DNA of 64,000 nt from Umbilicaria muhlenbergii (taxonomy: Eukaryota > Ascomycota > Lecanoromycetes > Umbilicariales > Umbilicariaceae), in assembly GCA_000611775.1 (NCBI GenBank), contig KK106981.1:5697750-5761749 (forward strand), read 5' to 3'. The stretch's first letter is position 1; each line of letters begins with the position of its first letter. Below are positions 1 through 11,298 of this stretch, piece by piece. A program made the position numbers and the translations under genes. The notes beneath the pieces were generated by a model, which did no database searches, had not been told where the DNA came from, and was given only the letters and a program-made list of their open reading frames with translations.

Positions 1-910
1 GGACCCCAACCCTGGACCCACACCCCCTCCCACCTCACCCTCCTCTGGCTCCTCATCTCGCTCCCCCTCGTCCTCTGGGACTCCGGCTACGTCCTCCTGC
101 GCCCGCACAGCATGCCCGGCGGCTTCCTCCACTCCCCGCTGTGGACCCCCTATAAGCTCTACGGCGAAGTGGACTACATCTACGGGCGGCGGGCGTGGGA
201 GGCGCGGAATGGGTTTACGGCCGCGCAGGCGGTGCTGAATGTGCTGGAGACGGGCGGGTATGCGGTGTATTTGTGGGTGGTGCTGCGGAATGGGGGGAGG
301 GGGAACGAGGCCGGGGGGAGAACGGGGGAGGGGAGGGGAGGGCCAAGCGTGAAGGGGAAAACGGGGTTGGCGAGGTGGATGGGGGAGGCGAGGGTGGTGA
401 GGGGGAGGGGGGTGCCGGGGGCGGTGCTGTTGGCGTTTGCGACCAGTGTGATGACGGTTAGTAAGACGGTGTTGTATTGTGAGTTCCCTTTCACCCCCGT
501 CCTTTCCCTCGGAGCAACCAGGGGTGAGGCGTGAGTGGAGATAGAGGGAGGCAGTTGTTGGGTCTGGAATGGAGGGCTGATGTGGAAACGGGTGGCCAGG
601 GCTGAATGAGTATTTCTCCGGCTTTGACAACATCGGACATAACAGCCCGATGGCCTTGTTGTTTTTGTGGATTATACCCAAGTGAGTTATTCCTCGATTT
701 TTCACTTGCCGCGAGGGTTCCCTTGACTCGAGGGCTATCGTCTCGGAGCGGTTACTCTGCATCTCAACGCGGCTTGCTAAACATACTATGCGATGGAATA
801 GTGGCGCCTGGCTTGTCTTTCCTAGCTATATGATCTACGTTTTCGGCCAGGAAATCCTCCAAGGTCTTGAAATCGCCGGCGGTATGTCAAAGGAGGGGAA
901 GGATCAATAA
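1..910 (+). CDS. EXPERA/emopamil-binding-like membrane protein, 3' part
   Basis: The gene runs in from the left edge, so its start is missing. Exons read as <1-478, 600-681 and 802-910 (stop TAA 908-910). The junctions restore a smooth protein: VLY|W-LNEY at the first, IIP|N-GAW at the second. It is mostly hydrophobic, with the motif DSGYVLLRPHSMPGG near the visible N-terminus, then LWTPYKLYGEVD, an NGFTAAQ segment and a C-terminal FDNIGHNSP...PSYMIYVFG helix. This resembles the small fungal proteins annotated as EBP-like (EXPERA domain), which sit in the ER and are related to sterol isomerases. That assignment is from memory of the family. A Gly/Arg-rich low-complexity loop (about 290-420) lies between two membrane segments. 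Whether it is enzymatic cannot be said; the real length is probably about 200-220 residues. Confidence 0.6.
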
Positions 911-1391
911 TACTGGGAGCTCAATTGCGGATCTACTACTCTATTTGGATTCAATATACCGCAGCGCAACATCGATCGTGTTTTGCGCGTACCCAGCATC
1001 GCGCGCTTCGTTGCTCTAAGTGGCCATTCTTGCATTCGCGGAAAACAAGGCCTGGGTCTCCTTTCCCTGACGTGCCCGCCATAGGCATTCCTACAACAAC
1101 GAGTGACAGCAGACTGAATATTACGACACCAGTTGCCGGGAGTAGCCCAGAACAACGGCTAGACCAGAAAATTTCTTGACTCGCCGCGTGTCAGTGGTGA
1201 CTCCAACTGGGCTAGAACATGTCATTGGATAGGCCTGGGGATGCGCGAAGTAACTGATGTGCGAAAAAGGCAGTACGCCTGGATGGCTAGTGTTCAAATT
1301 GTCCGTGTGCCAAATCCAGCCGAATATGTGCAAGGAGTAGCAGGCCAAGCACCCCCCCCAACCCACACGGTCTTCATAATGGTAACGGCCG
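911..1391. other. convergent intergenic region
   Basis: This is the 3' side of both the EXPERA-like gene (+) and the P450 gene (-). Short open frames exist here but none looks like protein. Confidence 0.6.
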
Positions 1392-3191
1392 TCACACAGC
1401 CGTCGCGATATCTCTCCGCCTCGGTCTAAATGTCGTGTTGAAATTTAACTGCTTGACGAACCAAGCATTATGCAGCTTCCACTCCTGATCCGGACGTGCC
1501 AGCTGAACCTGTTTCCCATCAAAACATCAGCTCCACCCAGCTCTATTACCTGAACAGGAAAAGCCTACCTCAAATCTCCTTAAGAAGCTCGGGACAAGCT
1601 TATAGATCTCCATCAGACTAATGTTCTTCCCAATACACGTCCGAGCCCCCATACCGAAATGAAACATCGTTGCCTCCATCTCCTTTCTCTTCTCTTTTCC
1701 CGCCTCCGTCCATCGTTCGGGCTTATATGTATCGACGTCGTCTCCAAATACTTCGGGCTGGCGGTGGATAACCCAGGCATTACATCCCACGATCGTTCCG
1801 CCGGCAATGTGCTCGCCGCAGATATCGATGCCTTGGGCCGGAACGACACGTTCGAGCGGGAGGCCAGCGGCAGGGTGCAGGCGGAAGGCTTCTTTGATGC
1901 AGGCGTCGAGGTAGGGCAGTTGCTGGGATTCGGCCCAAGTCACAAGGTTGTTGGGGCGATCCTCGACGGTTCCGTCACCGATGGCGGTGTCGAGTTCGTG
2001 CATGAGTTTCTGGTAGCACGTGGGATTTTTGAGGAGATAGTAAAATACGGCTGCGAGGCTTATGCCAGTAGTTTCGGAGCCGGCGAAAGCCATGCTAACG
2101 GCCATGGTAAGGACGCGGCCGTCGTGGAAGAAAACGGGGTGGTCTTCTTTCGCTTTTAGAAACATGGAGAGGAGGTCGCCGCGGCGGATGTGGACGGTTT
2201 TTTCAAGATCGATGCCGTGGGCTTTGGTTTGGGAGATTTCGGAGAGGCGTTCCGACATGCGGGCTTTGGCGAAAGTGACGACGGGGAAGGTGAAGGATAA
2301 TATGCCACAGCGATCGAGGAGGCGGAGGATGGGGTTTTTGTAGAACAAAAGGTCGAGTATGGGAATTTGACCAATCTGGGAAAGGAAAATGTGTCAATAT
2401 TATAGATAGCGGACTTGAGTACATTGGAAGTTGCAGAAAGAATCACATGAATTGGAAAGGGGATTATACTGGCGCAACGTAGCTGAATAGGCTTCCTAGT
2501 TTCTTCACCATGCCATCTATATCCTCAGCGCGATCAACGAAGCCATGGCGCTTGCTATATGTAATTGCGCCGATAACGTCGAATGCATAATACTGCAGCC
2601 ATTCCGCAAAATTGCACACGGCATTATTCGAAACGAATAGGGTTTGGGTCTGGTCGAGGAACTTCTCTGTGGTATCATCTACGAAAGGCTCATACTGCAC
2701 CAGAGCCGTCATCGAAAAAGCGCTGTTCACGCATCTCCGCAAAGCCGCATGATAATCCTCGTCAGTCGTCGAGAAGAGTGAAGGTAATCGACTGCCCTTG
2801 GAAAGAGCCATCTGGACTGGATAGAATTCCGACTGCTATCGGTCAAGATGGAGAAATTTAACGATGCTCTTTGCGGCCAGGGAAGTACCTTCGAGAACCC
2901 CTTATTCAGCCCGTAAATTGTCTTTAATGCTTTCGGATTTGCAAATGACAGAACGTTCGGTCCAAGACGTATAATATCGCCATGCTGCCTATGTAGTCTG
3001 ATATGGGTAATGTCCGGTCTTCTTCCTAGCACGTCCCAGAATCGCCACCAGTCCGTCAACGAAGCAAGAAAGGGGCTCGGGTACTTTTGTAGGCCATGAT
3101 TGAAACGATTCTTCACAAGCCAAGCAAGGATAGCTACAACGACGGCGGTAGCCCAATGCTGACGAAGGAGAAGTAGAATTGATTCCAACAT
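1392..3191 (-). CDS. cytochrome P450 monooxygenase (pisatin demethylase/benzoate hydroxylase-like)
   Basis: Four exons on the minus strand: 3191-2889, 2832-2470, 2375-1569 and 1508-1392, all joined in phase 0, giving 529 residues, a usual P450 length. An N-terminal membrane anchor (about residues 12-28) suggests the ER. The signature motifs are all present: AGSETT in the I-helix, KEAFR (ExxR) in the K-helix, YKPERW, and the haem-binding loop FGMGARTCIG whose Cys ligates the iron. The segment after intron 1 (SEFYPVQMALSKG, then LFSTTDEDYHAALRR) is typical of the fungal pisatin demethylase/benzoate 4-hydroxylase-like group. The substrate cannot be read from sequence. It stands alone rather than in an obvious secondary-metabolite cluster, facing the FIT gene across 1.2 kb. 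No disabling change was seen. Confidence 0.92.
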
Positions 3192-4423
3192 GTTTTTGTA
3201 TCAATACGCGGCGAAATAGAAGCATAGAAGCTATTAGGGATTTATGAGTATGGAAATGCCACTTCATATAAAGCTCACCGAACACTCACAGTATGGAGCT
3301 GCCAGAGAAGAAAAACAAAGGTGCATCAGAACAATGGAACCGATCAAGTGCCGGTCCTTTGTATTGTTGTACAAACATGCTGGCTTGCAAGTGAATTGGA
3401 ACGTTGACTGACAGTTGGGAGAGGACGGCAGATTCAACGAACGACAACCGATACATGCACCGGGACTTGCTTGCGGCCTGCAATGCCGATCAAGTTCCGC
3501 TGCAGAGACGGTAGCAGCCCGGAAATTTAAGCACATCTGATCTACAAGTGCAGCTGTCACCGTCTTTCGCCGGCTTGTGAGTTATCAGATCTCGCCGACG
3601 GGCTTGCGATCTGGGTTAGTGGGATGCAACCACGGCTGAACTGTGGGACCGAGGAGAAAGCGAGGACCCGCAGTTTCCCCACCAAAGTGGCTCCAACCCT
3701 GGATATACAAGATAGTTGGCCCACCGAGCCTGAAGGTTGGTCCAGATGCTTCAATTGCTTGGTAGTGTTTCTTTCAATCGCTGCCCGGCACTGTCTTGTG
3801 CATATTTCCCCTCGCTCGGCAATGGCTTGTCCATCTGCCGGTGGGACTCACCCTCCACACGAGGCAGGAGCACGCACTGAGCACATGGGCCAAGTACCTT
3901 GGGGTGATCTCTCCACCCGGATCTGTACGGCCGGATATGAGTCCGGAGATAACCAGCTTAGAGGGGCGGGTAGAGGAAGCGGCTCAGGGAGGGTCGCCCA
4001 TCGGTCTGCCCTCTGAAGGAACCGTCCTTGCATTGGCATCAGGACGATCCTGGTCGTCAGCCTGTGACCGAAGTGACCGACAACACAGTGTGCACAGCAA
4101 GATAATGCTCCGCGGTGTTGAGACCATTCGCGTTGCCTCGCTCCAGTTGTAGATGAGCATATTGCCGTCTGGAGATTAACAATGCTTTGAATCACTCGAA
4201 TCTGGAAGAGTTGAGACGAAGTGAGCCAAAGGGCGCTAGACCCAAAAGGCAGCAAGCGCGATGCAACGTCCTGCCTTGCTTGCAAAGTTTCCCAACTCTT
4301 ACGAGTACCACTACATGTATTCTTTCCCCTTCGCGACATCGCGCGATCCGACAGCCCGTCTCTTGATTCCTTACATCCTTTGACTTCTAATGTATCTAGC
4401 TTAGGTCAGTATCTGCTCATTCA
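3192..4423. other. divergent intergenic region (P450 / FIT)
   Basis: About 1.2 kb separate the two start codons, so both promoters must lie here. Several antisense open frames occur (for example 3848-4339 on the minus strand) but none has recognisable protein features. No clear TATA box was identified. Confidence 0.5.
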
Positions 4424-5490
4424 ATGTTGGGCAAGTCGATCCCCTACCAGCGTAAGGGCGCTCCGAGAACCGAACCAGCAGGCTCTATGAGACCCGCCGC
4501 TCCCCAACCCGTCTCACGCAATAGAACACCGTTCTTGCCCACGACTCTCGAGTCCCTCCTGCTCGCAATCTACCCTACTACTCTGATTCTGGGCTCCCTC
4601 TTTTCGCTACTCGAGCCCCATGCCCGCAATGCGCCCTACAGCGCTGTATTGCAAGCTCATCCTCCCGAGGTCGCGCCGTCGTATTTCGCACAGAAGAAAA
4701 ACCTCTTCAACGTCTTCTTCGTCAAGAGGGGGTGGTTTTGGTTTACCATCGCCTATGTTGTCTTCCTCTTCCTACATCCCAGCACCGGCCCAAGTAGGAG
4801 TCTAGTGCTTACTCCTAGAAGAGTTCAGGGAATGCTGAGATGGGGTTTGGTGACACTCTGGTGGGCAATATTTACGCAGTGGTTCTTCGGTCCGCCATTG
4901 ATCGATAGGGGTTTTCGATGGACCGGCGGACAATGCGAGTTGATACGCTCAGAAGAGGGAAGATCAGACATGAGTGACACAAGGGAATTCTTCACGGCGG
5001 CGGGCTGCAAGTTGGCAGGTGGACAATGGAAAGGTGGACATGACATAAGTGGGCACGTGTTCTTACTGGTACTAGGGAGTGCGTTCCTGTGGATGGAAAT
5101 GTTGCCGGTCGTTCTAAGATATGCAGGCCTGAGGGAGGAGAGACTGGTTCGGATGGCCAATGGAAAAGTTGGAAGCGCAAAAGTAGAGGTTCAAGGGGCA
5201 AGCGATGTTGAAAGTGAAAGAGATGAGAATGATGGAAGGGGTGGTGTCAGTGCCCCATTGGCAGTTGCAGGTTTATCGTGGTGGATGCTCCTGATGACAG
5301 CAGCGTACTTCCACACGTGGTTTGAAAAGGTACACTGTATACCCACTATCCCAAATCTCAGATCTGCGACGTCGCTAACCAAAGACAGTTTACGGGTCTG
5401 ATTGTAGCTTTCGTCGCCATCGCTACAGTCTACTTTCTCCCTCGTGCAATACCAGCTATGAGAAGCATCGTGGGCATGCCCGGGGTTTAG
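4424..5490 (+). CDS. FIT family protein (fat storage-inducing transmembrane; Scs3-like)
   Basis: Two exons, 4424-5329 and 5389-5490, joined in phase 0, give 335 residues. FIT proteins are ER membrane enzymes; mammalian FIT2 is reported to act as an acyl-CoA diphosphatase needed for lipid droplet budding and ER phospholipid balance. The protein has about six hydrophobic segments. The two family His regions are visible: GGHDISGHVF, and AYFHTWFEK just before the intron. An acidic, low-complexity loop (about residues 245-270) lies between the last membrane pairs. The ATG at 4424 opens the frame, but a second Met (4487) would give a protein 21 residues shorter. Both leave the family core intact. 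Confidence 0.88.
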
Positions 5491-5997
5491 CCGATTGGTC
5501 TGGCCGCTATAGACGAAATGAGAGGAACTCATTACTTCGCCGCCAGAGCGGTTACTGCTGAGAATCAATATCAAAAGCACCTGCATTTCATTAGCTGTGA
5601 GAGATCTCGTCCACCTATTCAGTGCTCATTGGCATCACGGCGACCTACACATACTTGTGTGTTAGTGCAAGGAGCTTACAGGTTGACGCCGTAAGACTTA
5701 GCGCTGGCAATAGGTGATCCTTATTAAACTAACCGCAGCAGCCTTACGACTCTGCCGCCCTCAGTCTCAGCCTGGACAGTGATCTCTACTCTTCTCTGCT
5801 GGCGTAATGGCTGACTGTCTGCAGGGTCTAAACACTTCGCCACCCTGAGAATTAGGCATGTTTGCGGCCAAGATCTCCATCTGCTCATGCATTGCCGCAT
5901 GAGCCTTACCCTCTAATTTACCTCTCCACGTATACTTTCATCATCTTCCACCATTATCTTTCGTTGTCATGTTCGCCCAAAACTAAAGCCTTATATC
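5491..5997. other. intergenic region upstream of the stalk protein gene
   Basis: About 500 bp with no convincing open frame. It holds the FIT 3' end and the promoter of the Cys-rich stalk protein; the last 100 bp are C/T-rich, as usual before fungal starts. Confidence 0.5.
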
Positions 5998-7149
5998 ATG
6001 CGATTCCACATGGAGCTTGTTCTCTTGGCTGCGATCCTTGGACTATCGAGTTGTGTTGCAACTGTATGTTATTTTCCGAACGGAAACATCCCCAAAGACG
6101 TCCCCTGCAATGAAGGTGTTGGGGATACATTTTGTTGCGGTCTGAATTGGGCGTGTCTGTCAAACAAGTTATGTGGGTTCAACGGTACCTACGCACGCGG
6201 TAGTTGTACAGATCAGACATGTATGAAGTCCCCTCCTGACAGCGGACTTTGAACGCAATTCTTACTATGTTCAGGGCAAAACAGCAGTGCTTGTCCGAAC
6301 TTCTTTATCCAAGGTGAGTGCCTTGGAGATCCCTGTTACAAGACTTCCTTTTGCTGTACAAATCAAACACACACTCTCGCTCACTGATCTACTTCTCCAG
6401 AAGTGCCAGGGTCTGCGCCGTTCGTCGACCAGTGCTCCGACGCAACGTATTGCTGCCGAAATGGCGGTGGCGGCTCTACCTGCTGTTCCAACCCCAAATA
6501 CATTATAGACCTCGGGACATTCACAACAATAGGTGTGGTAAGATCAGGCAGCTTCTCTGCCATCGCCAAAACAAGCTTACAACCATCGAATACCACGGCA
6601 GTCGCTACGAGTGTTGAGACGGCGACCTCTTCCACAAGTTGGTCGACGAGCTCTTCAAGCATGCGGATGACAACCTCTTCTGCAAGCAGTGAGACACAAT
6701 TTTCATGGAGCGCAACTACCACGACTTCAAGGAGAGAAACTTCCACGACTTCAACGACAGAAACTTCTACGACTTCAACGACAGAAACTACCACGACTTC
6801 AATGAGAGAAACTACCACAACTCCAACCATTACGCCAACATCTACTTCCCCAGTTGCCAGTCCCCCAGACTCCCCAAGCTCTCTAGCTGCGAAAATTGGC
6901 TATGGCGTTAGCGTCGCTGTTGTAGTTGTGATCGTCGTAGCCGTCACCGCCGTTTGTGTACACCGCCGCAGGAAGAGTAAGAGAAGCGGAGGTGTTCCTC
7001 AATCAACGGAAGACAGATCACTGCAGACTAAACCCGAGCTTCCGGCTGACAGTTTGCATGAATTAGAAGCGAGGGTAAGGATGCCTGCGGAACTAGAGAC
7101 ATTGGAGCGAAGCCAGGAGCTCCCAAGTGCGAGGGAGCACAATGAGTGA
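5998..7149 (+). CDS. Cys-rich single-pass membrane protein with Ser/Thr stalk
   Basis: Exons 5998-6220, 6275-6313 and 6401-7149 give 336 residues. The N-terminus is a signal peptide ending near SSCVA. A Cys-rich ectodomain follows (motifs CYFPNG, FCCGLNWACLSN, SCTDQTW, CPNFF, YCCRNGG, CCSNP, then FTTIGV). Next comes a Ser/Thr-rich stalk, probably O-glycosylated, a membrane helix (IGYGVSVAVVVVIVVAV) and a basic cytoplasmic tail starting HRRRKSK. This order is shared by a large filamentous-ascomycete family that looks like cell-wall or surface sensors; the function is unproven. Codon W at the first junction and E at the second fit the family. The second intron could instead be partly retained, since that frame is open and Cys-rich for about 25 codons. 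The stalk holds four 24-bp repeats. Confidence 0.75.
6724..6819 (+). repeat. four 24-bp in-frame tandem repeats in the stalk
   Basis: Four near-identical 24-nt units (6724, 6748, 6772, 6796) encode the octapeptides TSRRETST, TSTTETST, TSTTETTT and TSMRETTT. Such units can change number by slippage and alter stalk length. Confidence 0.9.
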
Positions 7150-7728
7150 TGGTGTCGACTACAGGAGATGGTCCCCGGAGGCCGACGATAGATGGGAGAG
7201 GCCGTTAATGTACTGCGGCTGGCTACTAAACGTGTCTTTGGCTGCACCTTTTTCTAATGAAAATTTGTACGACTCGGTTTCAGGCATCTGTGATCCTTTT
7301 GCGTATGAGCCAGATTCTTCGTACTGATCCACTGTTCTTTGAAATCAACCAGGTTCTTAGACTGTGCCTTCTTCTGTTTCGAAGACTGCTAATTACTGTT
7401 CGGACTACTCGCCGCTCAAGCTCTGGATTGCAGGGGTTCGTCTAATGACACCAGCCGAAATATTTTCTAATCGGAGGTCGTGCAGTTCTGAGGCACTGTA
7501 TGCTGTGGAACATGATGCTCAACATGATAAGACGGCGCTGCGCCTTGCGAACGGAGGCAAAGCGTGGTGGTTGACAATGTTCATGTAAAGTTACAATAGT
7601 GTGAGTCTTCAAGCACCTTTTCCGTATAATATTCGCTTGAGGTTTGTAGTACTTGGATACAGGTAGTCCCATTATATGGTTTCTTTACAGGCTTGCTAAC
7701 ATGAAAGTGATATCTTTCCGAGACAGCG
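7150..7728. other. intergenic region between stalk paralogues
   Basis: About 580 bp. It should hold the missing 5' part of the second stalk protein, but no Cys-rich ectodomain like that of the upstream gene could be recognised in any frame. Confidence 0.4.
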
Positions 7729-8505
7729 ATGGCAGCCATTACTATTATCACGTCAGCGATAATAGTCACTTTTGACGGCAAGACCATACCGATCGATATA
7801 CCTCTGCCCTCAGTCGCCAGCTCATCGCAAGAGTCAGCTTCAACAGCTCAATCATCCGGATCGATCGATATAGCTCTGCCCTCAGCCGCCAGCTCATCGT
7901 AAGAGTCAGCTTCAACAGCTCAATCATCCGGATCCGCCATTACGAGTCCGCCATCAGACCTGACGACGGAGACCTCAAACAAAAACAGTGATAGTGAGAG
8001 CCCAAACTCTACCTCTCAAGCCCCTTCAACAAGTGGGTTCATAACTACCGTGATAATCGAGCCGTCTCCTACCTCCACTGCTGCCACTCTACCATCCTAC
8101 ACGATAACCGCCCCTAATGGCACCCAGTCTTCCTTCTCAGGTTCATCATCCACTGCCGTCACTCCGTCATCCTCCTCAAGCTCCTTCCCTACTGCCACCC
8201 GGTCTCCCTCGACAAATTCATCTCCTACTGGACGTGATATTGGAGTTGGAGTTGCCTCCGGAGCTGTTCTGGTCCTCTTAGCAATCGTCATATTTCTCCT
8301 ATACCGTCAGAGAAGACGTAAAGTGCGAGACAAAGCGGGCCGCATGTTGCAGGGAACAGAAGAGCCATGGTCGAAGCCTGAACTTATGGGGCAGCCTATG
8401 GCGGACATAGGAGCCACTGGGATAGCTCCTGTGGAACTTGAAGCGCGGCCTGTAGCTCCTGCTGAGTTGGAGACGGTTGAGAGGAGCTAGGAGCTCTCAA
8501 CTTGA
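7729..8505 (+). pseudogene. degraded paralogue of the stalk membrane protein
   Basis: The readable part is a Ser/Thr-rich stalk, a membrane helix (GVGVASGAVLVLLAIVIFLL), a basic RQRRRK stop-transfer and a tail whose end (APAELETVERS) matches the neighbour's tail (MPAELETLERS). Two stop codons sit where the paralogous reading has Gln. The TAA near 7898 is CAA in the first copy of a 72-bp duplication. The TAG at 8488-8490 aligns with CAG in the intact neighbour, and the frame continues ELST afterwards. Both are C-to-T changes in CpA context. The frame opens at ATG 7729, but no signal peptide or ectodomain was found. Alternatively the TAA might lie in a small intron, as it creates a GTAAGA donor, though no in-phase acceptor was found. 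Confidence 0.5.
7791..7934 (+). repeat. 72-bp tandem duplication, two copies
   Basis: Two direct copies start at 7791 and 7863 (both open with GATCGATATA). They differ at only a few bases, including one C-to-T that turns CAA into TAA in copy two. Confidence 0.85.
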
Positions 8506-8855
8506 TGGAGAGCCGAATCGTCGAATGTGGAGTGCACTGTATATATCATGCTGCATCGAGATAGCGAACTGGAGGCAAGGTAACGGCGTCAAGAGTCCTT
8601 AGTCAGGAAATACCATCACTGATAGAGTAGCTTTGGTGCTGGCCACCGGCTCTTATTCAACTCTATTCAACACACTTAGCGTGTATTCACGCAAAACTGC
8701 TGCTACGTTAGCAAAGATGGCGAACGGCTTTGCGATCGTTACATACCTCCAATGGGGCCTACAAATGATAATTCCTGTCTTCGGTATGCGCGCACGAGAA
8801 CTTCGATGCGTCGAATTTCAAGGGCATATCCATAGCAAACAGAAGCCAGTATCAT

Positions 8856-9383
8856 TCAGAAGGTCAAGAGAGAAGATGCGGATACTGTTGGCGTCAGGAC
8901 CACAGGTTCATTGATGTGGTGTTGCATAGTAAATAGATGTATTTCATCGATATTCTCCTTTGTGATGGTGTTGATACAGAAGGCGATGAAAGTGCGGTTT
9001 CCGGGAATCTTCGAGACGCCCTCAGACTTTGATAATGAGTTAGCACGCTAGGCTGCTTCCAATGTTGCGGAATACCCACTTGGAAAGCCCACATGCGCAT
9101 TGGGATCAGGTCAATTACATGTGTCAGACCTCCTACGTCGACTGCCACTCCATCTCCCATTCCTTTGAATAATGTCATGTTGTGTTCGCGGAGATAGTTC
9201 GGGTTGGTGATGGGGGAGAGCACCGATTTGTTCTCCGATGCGCCGACTTCTGTTTCTCCCTCTGGAGGGGCGACCATACTTTCTAGTTGTTCCTCCACAG
9301 ACCAGTGGCAGAAGCTTACCAAATCACTGGGTATTTCTCTCACGTCCGGTAAGTAGATTTGGATATGGGGTGTGCCTTCTCTC
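8856..9383 (-). CDS. hypothetical protein, 5' end unresolved
   Basis: Two protein-like blocks join across a canonical small intron: the upstream exon ends at 9080 (MRMWAFQ|), the intron is GTGGGT...TGCTAAC...AAAG, and the last exon is 9026-8856. The junction is in phase 0 and the final stop is at 8858-8856. The upstream block reads back from VREIPSDLVSFCHW into YLPD and GTPHIQI, up to a likely acceptor near 9383, so at least one more 5' exon is expected, perhaps within the open stretch near 9531. I do not recognise the family. The blocks have no obvious membrane segments or motifs. It could be a decayed gene. Confidence 0.35.
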
Positions 9384-9531
9384 TCTTATGCAGTGATAAC
9401 AACGGAATTGTGCTTGGGCGAGCAGATATTGACCTGAGAGGGGAGACACTGTATCTGAATCCACGTTCTTTGGACGGTGTATCATTCGTAGTATAGCTGC
9501 GAGTACGAAGGTAGGCAGGGAGCCTAAACAT

Positions 9532-10164
9532 TATAGCAATTTATATCGGGGTTTTTTATCACCAAAGGAGTGATGACTTTCACAGTTTCATAACACTTCA
9601 GACGCGAATCGATGACTTAACGAGCAAGAAAATGTTCATAGCAGGCTCTGTTGCGTAATATCTCATCTTTGAAGCTATAGAACGGCCAAACCGCCATGAA
9701 GTAGCTTGTTTGGGGGGAAAGAGCATGCCTGATATAACTAGCTGACAGTGTGATCGAAAGTCTTAGAAGCTCAACAAACATACACTGCCAAAGCGAGTGA
9801 ATCACATGCCCTAAATCTTGAGATTCATGTCTTCAGGGAAATAGGTATATCTCTTTTAAAGCGGATCAGGCAAAGCTGGAGATGGAAACATTGAGAAATA
9901 AGAAGGGAAAGTTGGATGTGACTAAGAAAACATCTTTCCACAGCCGTACTTTACATTGACACGGAGGATTCAAAAGAGCTTCCCAAATACCTCTACTGTG
10001 ATGTCTAACCTCAGAGAGCACTCCGAGTAGAATTGGCTAGTGCTAGGGCTCGTTAAGCGAAACTCTATTCTCCCACAATACTCGCGAAATTTAGCTTAAT
10101 CGACGACAGCGAAACGGAAGTCCACCTCCTCTCACGACAACATCAGGTTCATCGCACCGCAATC
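9532..10164. other. intergenic region upstream of rps7
   Basis: About 630 bp, comparatively AT-rich, with no convincing gene. The last 100 bp are the probable promoter and leader of the ribosomal protein gene. Confidence 0.5.
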
Positions 10165-10983
10165 ATGGCCCACCTAAACAAGATTGCGGCGACAAGCCCA
10201 TCGAGGCAGCACCCGTCAGAACTGGAGAGCAGCATCTCCAGCGCTCTGTTCGACCTCGAATCCAACACCCCGGATATGAAGAGCGCCCTTAGGCCGCTGC
10301 AGTTCACTTCTGCTCGTGAGGTACGGACTCCCAGGTTGTTCAATCTTTGAGGGCTATCGGAGGGTCACACAATCGAATCGAGATACTATCATTCGAGCCG
10401 GCAGAATCCAATATCGCGCATGACTGTCTTTCGACCTCTCACTAACACCATCCTGCCACAGATCGAAGTCACCCACGGAAAGAAGGCCATCGTCATCTTC
10501 GTCCCCGTCCCTCTCCTCCAAGGCTTCCACAAAGTGCAACAACGGTACGCTACATCGCCCTCGAATCCCTCTCTCTCTGTCCCCAACCGCAAATCCAGCC
10601 ACTAACACTCACTCAGCCTGACCCGCGAACTCGAAAAGAAGTTCTCCGACCGCCACGTCCTAATCCTCGCCTCGCGCCGCATCTTACCCCGGCCCAAGCG
10701 TTCCAACCGCTCGCGCACCTCGCAGACCCAAAAGCGACCCCGTTCCCGCACACTTACCGCTGTACACGATGCCATCCTCAGCGACCTCGTATACCCGGTT
10801 GAGATTGTTGGAAAGCGCACGAGGACGACTGAGGATGGGAAAAAGAACTTGAAAGTTGTGTTGGATGAGAAGGAGAGGGGTGGTGTGGATTACAGACTTG
10901 ATACTTACCAGGAGGTCTACAAGAGGTTGACGGGACGGATTGTTAGCTTCGAGTTCCCGATGGGTGGACCGGTGGAGTACTAG
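10165..10983 (+). CDS. rps7: 40S ribosomal protein eS7
   Basis: Exons 10165-10320, 10462-10544 and 10617-10983 give 201 residues, the usual size for eS7. The product is a structural protein of the small ribosomal subunit. Family hallmarks are visible: an N-terminal block [19 protein letters not shown], the core [18 protein letters not shown], the [14 protein letters not shown] segment right after intron 2, and the C-terminal [12 protein letters not shown]. Introns of 141 and 72 nt in the 5' half are common in fungal ribosomal protein genes. Both junctions are phase-consistent. The gene converges on dynactin p62. Confidence 0.95.
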
Positions 10984-11298
10984 ATGGGAGAATGAGGGGG
11001 TGCTGTGTTATCTCGAAGCTTCTGTGCTAGACAATGCAGGATTGATCAACACAGTTTTGTGCAGCCGGCCTTGAGAAGGGAGCGCAGATGAACTGAGTGC
11101 TACTAATCATTTTCGAACAACATGGAGACATCATGGAGCATCACGGTGACTAGCACCCCGGCAGCTTTCATACCACCATTCGGCACTTTTGAATACGCCA
11201 ACAGATTCTCAAACGGCAGCATAACCAATATCAATAGTCCACGGACGGCTTTTAAGTAAGTTGGGTATTTTCAACGCAACGTATCAAGCACCACCATC
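10984..11298. other. convergent intergenic region (eS7 / dynactin)
   Basis: About 315 bp holding the 3' ends of both genes. No gene or repeat was seen. Confidence 0.6.

Noticed and set aside
195-494. Three overlapping long open frames on both strands near the left edge
   Set aside because: They are shadows of the G-rich loop of the EXPERA-like gene; composition is low-complexity and the spliced gene explains the region.
3848-4339. 163-codon open frame on the minus strand between P450 and FIT
   Set aside because: No hydrophobic pattern, motif or splice support; it overlaps equally long frames on the other strand.
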